This document shows positions 14,556-18,040 of a stretch of DNA of 18,040 bases, in pieces. The stretch is from RGIG426 sp045598065 (GTDB lineage: Bacteria; Bacillota; Clostridia; Oscillospirales; Acutalibacteraceae). The first letter of the stretch is position 1. Each line of letters opens with the position of its first letter. The translations under genes and the position numbers were made by a program. The stretch covers positions 1 to 18,040 of the forward strand of contig JAZLLJ010000013.1 in the NCBI GenBank assembly GCA_045598065.1. Direction: 5' to 3'. The notes below the pieces were generated by a model, which saw only the letters and a program-made list of their open reading frames with translations, made no database searches and had not been told where the DNA came from.

Positions 14556-15277
14556 AAAATCTCCTCCTTTTCGAGCACCGGCCCGTCTTTGCAGATACGC
14601 TTGTAGCCGGTAATCGTTTTGCACGAGCAACCCATACACGCGCCGAAACCGCACCCCATCCGCTCTTCAAAACTGAATTGGCCGGAGGTGTTCGTCGCTT
14701 TATACACGGCTTTGAGCATCGGCTCGGGGCCGCAGGTGTAGAAATAGTCGTAATTTTCGGGCAGCGCATCGGTCACGAAACCTTTCACACCGTACGAGCC
14801 GTCGGCGGTGGTCACGGTCACGTTCGCGCCGAGCGCCTTAAACTCCTCTTCAAAGAAGATTTCGTCTGCTTTGTTAAAGCCAAGCACCACCGACACGGTT
14901 TTTCCGTCGGCGAGCAGGCGTTTGGCAAGCAGATAGAGCGGCGGCACACCGACACCGCCGCCGAGAAGCAACACGTGCTGCCCTGCCTTGGTCATGTCAT
15001 AGCCGTTGCCGAGCCCGGTCAACACGTCCACCGTGTCGCCGGCTTGCATCTCGCTCATCTGTTTTGTGCCCTTCCCTACGACCTTGTACACCAGCGTTAG
15101 TTCGTCGCCGTTCACGTCGCAAACAGAGATGGGACGGCGCAGGAACTTGCCTTCCAGTTGCAAATTCACGAATTGCCCCGGACAGGTGATGGCAGACGTA
15201 TCGCCGGAAAGCACCATTTTGTATACCAGCGCATTAAGCGCCGTGTTTTCTTTTACGGTAAAAAATCCCTGTTTCAT
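14543..15277 (-). CDS. pyrK: Dihydroorotate dehydrogenase B, electron-transfer subunit
   Basis: FAD- and iron-sulfur-containing partner of PyrD that passes electrons to NAD+. The 244 residues comprise an N-terminal FAD-binding barrel with FLRRPISVCD (45-54), a nucleotide-binding part with LLGGGVGVPPLYLL (104-117) and YTCGPEPML (180-188), and a C-terminal 2Fe-2S site. Its ligands are Cys209, Cys214, Cys217 and Cys229, spaced C-x4-C-x2-C-x11-C as in known PyrK; an extra Cys219 lies within the loop. The ATG at 15277 follows GGAGG at 5 nt. It begins 12 nt after the carB stop and overlaps pyrD by 13 nt. Confidence 0.97.
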   Translation of the reverse strand: MKQGFFTVKENTALNALVYKMVLSGDTSAITCPGQFVNLQLEGKFLRRPISVCDVNGDELTLVYKVVGKGTKQMSEMQAGDTVDVLTGLGNGYDMTKAGQHVLLLGGGVGVPPLYLLAKRLLADGKTVSVVLGFNKADEIFFEEEFKALGANVTVTTADGSYGVKGFVTDALPENYDYFYTCGPEPMLKAVYKATNTSGQFSFEERMGCGFGACMGCSCKTITGYKRICKDGPVLEKEEILWEA

Positions 15278-15289
15278 ACGTTCCTCCCC

Positions 15290-18040
15290 TTACGCGTCAA
15301 TCGTAGAGATGGTAAGGGTGGTTTCTTCCAGCACGTCGAGCAGCACATTCACCGTATCGAGCGAGGTAAACATCGTCACGTTGTTCTCGGTGGCAAGGCG
15401 GCGAATCTGCATACCGTCGCTCACTTGACCGGTTGCGCCAATGTCACGGGTGTTAATCACGTAGGCAATGTGGCCTTGACGAATGGCATTCGGAATCTCA
15501 TCCTCATCTTCGCTGATTTTTTTCAGCACGTGGGTGCGAATGCCGTTGTCTTTGAGGAATTGCGCCGTACCGGAAGTTGCCTCAATGTTGAAACCGAGGT
15601 TATAGAAGCGGCGAATCAGCGGCAGCGCTTCCGCTTTATCCTTGTTCGAAACGGTCACAAACACCGTGCCGTAGTTTTGCAGGTGCGTGCCGGAGGCCTG
15701 CAACGCTTTATACAGTGCGCGGTTGAGTTTGTCGTCATAGCCGATGGCTTCGCCGGTGGATTTCATTTCCGGCGAGAGGTAGGCGTCAAGGCCTTTGATT
15801 TTGTTAAAGCTGAACACCGGCACTTTCACGTAGAAACGTTTTTTCTCGTCCGGATACACATCGAAAATGCCCTGTTCTTTAAGGGATTTGCCGAGGATGA
15901 CTTCGGTGGCAATGTCCGCGAGGCTGTAGCCGGTGGATTTCGAAAGGAACGGCACGGTACGGGACGAACGCGGATTCACCTCAATGATATACACGTTTTC
16001 TTCGCTGTCCACGATGAATTGGATATTGTAAAGGCCGATAATGCCGATGCCAAGACCTAATTTCTTAGCGTATTGCAAAATCACGCCTTTGACTTTATCC
16101 GAAATCGAGAACGCCGGATACACGCTGATAGAGTCGCCGGAGTGGATACCCGTGCGCTCAACGAGTTCCATAATGCCGGGAATAAACACGTCTCTGCCGT
16201 CGCAAATCGCGTCCACCTCCCCCTCTTTGCCCTGAATGTATTTGTCGACAAGATCCGGCTTGTCCGCGTCGATTTCCACAGCGGTTTTGAGGTAGTGGCG
16301 CAGTTGCTCTTCGTTCGCCACGATCTGCATAGCGCGACCGCCGAGCACGAACGACGGGCGCACAAGCACCGGATAACCGATTTCCGCGGCGGCGGCAACG
16401 CCATCCTCAATCTTCGTGACGGCGCGGCCTTGCGGCTGCGGGATGTTGAGGTCTTGCAGGATTTTTTCGAAACTGTCGCGGTTTTCAGCGCGCTCAATGG
16501 CAGCGCAATCGGTACCGATGATTTTGACACCGCGATCCATCAGCGGTTGCGCGAGGTTAATGGCCGTCTGACCGCCGAGCGAAGCAATCACGCCGTCCGG
16601 CTGTTCAAAGTCAACGATCGCCATCACATCTTCCGGCGTCAGCGGCTCAAAATAGAGCTTGTCCGCCGTGGTGTAGTCGGTGGAGACAGTTTCGGGGTTG
16701 TTGTTGATGATAATGGCTTCGTAGCCGGCGCGTTTAATCGTCTGCACCGCGTGAACAGTGGAGTAGTCGAATTCCACGCCCTGGCCAATACGAATCGGGC
16801 CGGCGCCGAGCACGATAATTTTCTTCTTATCGGTAAGCCGCGAGGCATTTTCGCCGATATAGGACGAATAGAGATAGGCAATGTATTTGCCGGTATGCAA
16901 GGTATCCACCATTTTGAAGATAGGCGTAATACCGTTTTGTTTACGTTTGTTGTAGACCTCGATTTCGGACAAATTCCACAACGAAGCAATGTATTTATCC
17001 GAGAAACCGAGGATTTTGGCGGCTTTCAGCGTTTTCACGTCGTTGACGTTGTCTTTGAGCAGGTTCTCCATTTCCACGATACGGGCGAACGCTTCAAGGA
17101 ACAATTCGGTAATCGCGGTGATTTCGTGGATTTTCTCGATGCTCGCACCGCGGCGCAAGAGCGCAAACACGGCATACAACGTGTCATCGCGGAAGGTTTT
17201 GATGTACTCATACAGTTCGTCGTCGCTCATGCTGTCAAATTTCGGCATATAGAAGTGGCACACACCGGTTTCGAGCGAGCGGACGGATTTGAGCATACAT
17301 TCTTCGAGAGTCGAGCCGATGCCCATCACCTCGCCGGTGGCTTTCATTTGTGTGCCGAGCGTGTTCGGCGCATCGGCGAATTTGTCGAACGGGAAGCGCG
17401 GGAATTTCGCCACAATGTAGTCGAGCGACGGCTCGATTGCCGCCGTGCCGCCTGCCACCGGAATGTCTTTGAGCGCCATACCGAGGGCAATTTTCGCCGT
17501 GACACGCGCAATCGGATAGCCGCTTGCTTTAGAGGCAAGCGCCGACGAACGGGACACGCGCGGATTGACTTCAATCAGATAGTATTTGCTCGAATTAGGA
17601 TCAAGCGCAAACTGCACGTTGCATCCGCCGGAGATTTTCAGCTCGGGGATGATTTTGATAGCGCTGTCGTTGAGCATTTTGAGGTCGTGGTCGTTAAGCG
17701 ACAAAATCGGCGCAACAACCACCGAGTCGCCGGTATGCACACCGACGGGATCGACGTTTTCCATACCGCAAATGGTGATGGCGTTATCGTCCGAGTCGCG
17801 CATCACTTCGAATTCGGTTTCTTTATAGCCTTTGACACTCTTTTCAATCAGCACCTGATGCACCGGCGACAGTTTGAACGCGTTCGTGCCGATTTCAATA
17901 AGTTCCGCCTCGTTGTTGGCAAAACCGCCGCCCGTGCCGCCAAGCGTAAACGCCGGGCGAAGCACGACCGGATAGCCGATACGCTGTGCCGCGGCTTTGG
18001 CCTCTTCCAAATCATAGGTGATTTCCGACGGAATAACCGG
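15290..18040 (-). CDS. carB: Carbamoyl phosphate synthase large subunit, 5' end outside window
   Basis: Makes carbamoyl phosphate from bicarbonate, ATP and ammonia delivered by CarA. The window holds 916 codons plus the stop; the family is about 1060-1075 residues, so about 150 N-terminal residues lie beyond position 18040. In order one sees most of the first ATP-grasp unit (RPAFTLGGTGGG; IEVNPRVSRSSALASK), the oligomerisation region, and the second unit starting GAGPIRIGQGVEFDY with RPSFVLGGRAM and IEVNPRSSRTVPFLSK. A C-terminal MGS-like domain follows (EATSGTAQFL; VINTRD), which binds allosteric effectors in relatives. A TTG at 18010 is an internal Leu codon, not a start. CarA, if linked, should be upstream beyond the right edge. 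The copy may serve arginine synthesis too, but its place in the pyr operon points to pyrimidines. Confidence 0.97.
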   Translation of the reverse strand, partial: PVIPSEITYDLEEAKAAAQRIGYPVVLRPAFTLGGTGGGFANNEAELIEIGTNAFKLSPVHQVLIEKSVKGYKETEFEVMRDSDDNAITICGMENVDPVGVHTGDSVVVAPILSLNDHDLKMLNDSAIKIIPELKISGGCNVQFALDPNSSKYYLIEVNPRVSRSSALASKASGYPIARVTAKIALGMALKDIPVAGGTAAIEPSLDYIVAKFPRFPFDKFADAPNTLGTQMKATGEVMGIGSTLEECMLKSVRSLETGVCHFYMPKFDSMSDDELYEYIKTFRDDTLYAVFALLRRGASIEKIHEITAITELFLEAFARIVEMENLLKDNVNDVKTLKAAKILGFSDKYIASLWNLSEIEVYNKRKQNGITPIFKMVDTLHTGKYIAYLYSSYIGENASRLTDKKKIIVLGAGPIRIGQGVEFDYSTVHAVQTIKRAGYEAIIINNNPETVSTDYTTADKLYFEPLTPEDVMAIVDFEQPDGVIASLGGQTAINLAQPLMDRGVKIIGTDCAAIERAENRDSFEKILQDLNIPQPQGRAVTKIEDGVAAAAEIGYPVLVRPSFVLGGRAMQIVANEEQLRHYLKTAVEIDADKPDLVDKYIQGKEGEVDAICDGRDVFIPGIMELVERTGIHSGDSISVYPAFSISDKVKGVILQYAKKLGLGIGIIGLYNIQFIVDSEENVYIIEVNPRSSRTVPFLSKSTGYSLADIATEVILGKSLKEQGIFDVYPDEKKRFYVKVPVFSFNKIKGLDAYLSPEMKSTGEAIGYDDKLNRALYKALQASGTHLQNYGTVFVTVSNKDKAEALPLIRRFYNLGFNIEATSGTAQFLKDNGIRTHVLKKISEDEDEIPNAIRQGHIAYVINTRDIGATGQVSDGMQIRRLATENNVTMFTSLDTVNVLLDVLEETTLTISTIDA

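Noticed and set aside
12932..15289. PyrR binding loops or attenuators between the pyrimidine genes
   Set aside because: Gaps are at most 14 nt and hold only ribosome binding sites. Any PyrR-type control would be upstream of carB, outside the window.

Overview
The window carries only de novo nucleotide biosynthesis genes. All 15 protein-coding genes lie on the minus strand, so transcription runs from position 18040 toward position 1. Several features point to a Bacillota/Clostridia genome, plausibly an Oscillospirales-like gut lineage: strong AAGGAGG-type ribosome binding sites, a single-chain PurL of the Gram-positive type, a split PurH with a PurO-type cyclohydrolase, and a class 1B PyrD paired with PyrK. 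The lineage is an inference from gene content, not from a marker gene.

Right part (18040 to 11218), pyrimidine operon, in transcription order: carB (5' end outside the window), pyrK, pyrD, pyrF, pyrE, pyrB. The genes are tightly packed, with overlaps or gaps of 2-14 nt, and several ribosome binding sites sit inside the end of the preceding gene. Together they cover carbamoyl phosphate to UMP except dihydroorotase (PyrC) and the small CarA subunit, neither of which is in the window. PyrB ends in a four-cysteine zinc module like that of PyrI, but the nucleotide-binding part of PyrI is absent.

Middle (11217 to 10991), the only sizeable non-coding stretch (227 bp). It holds a possible terminator for the pyrimidine operon, overlapped by a strong extended -10 sigma-A-type promoter. 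These are followed by a ZTP (pfl) riboswitch whose 3' half overlaps an intrinsic terminator, and then the purE ribosome binding site.

Left part (10990 to 1), purine operon in transcription order: purE, purC, purF, purM, purN, purO, purH (formyltransferase part only), purD, purL (3' end outside the window). These encode all steps from PRPP to IMP except the PurB step and the PurK step that usually accompanies this class of PurE. Their control by a sensor of ZTP/ZMP, derived from the pathway intermediate AICAR, is consistent with the need for 10-formyl-tetrahydrofolate at PurN and PurH.

Points that deserve attention are a PurF whose glutaminase residues have been lost (Gly replaces the N-terminal Cys), the truncated PyrB-PyrI-like fusion, the PurO/PurH split, and the promoter embedded in a terminator-like element between the two operons. 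I found no mobile elements, tRNAs, rRNAs or CRISPR arrays.
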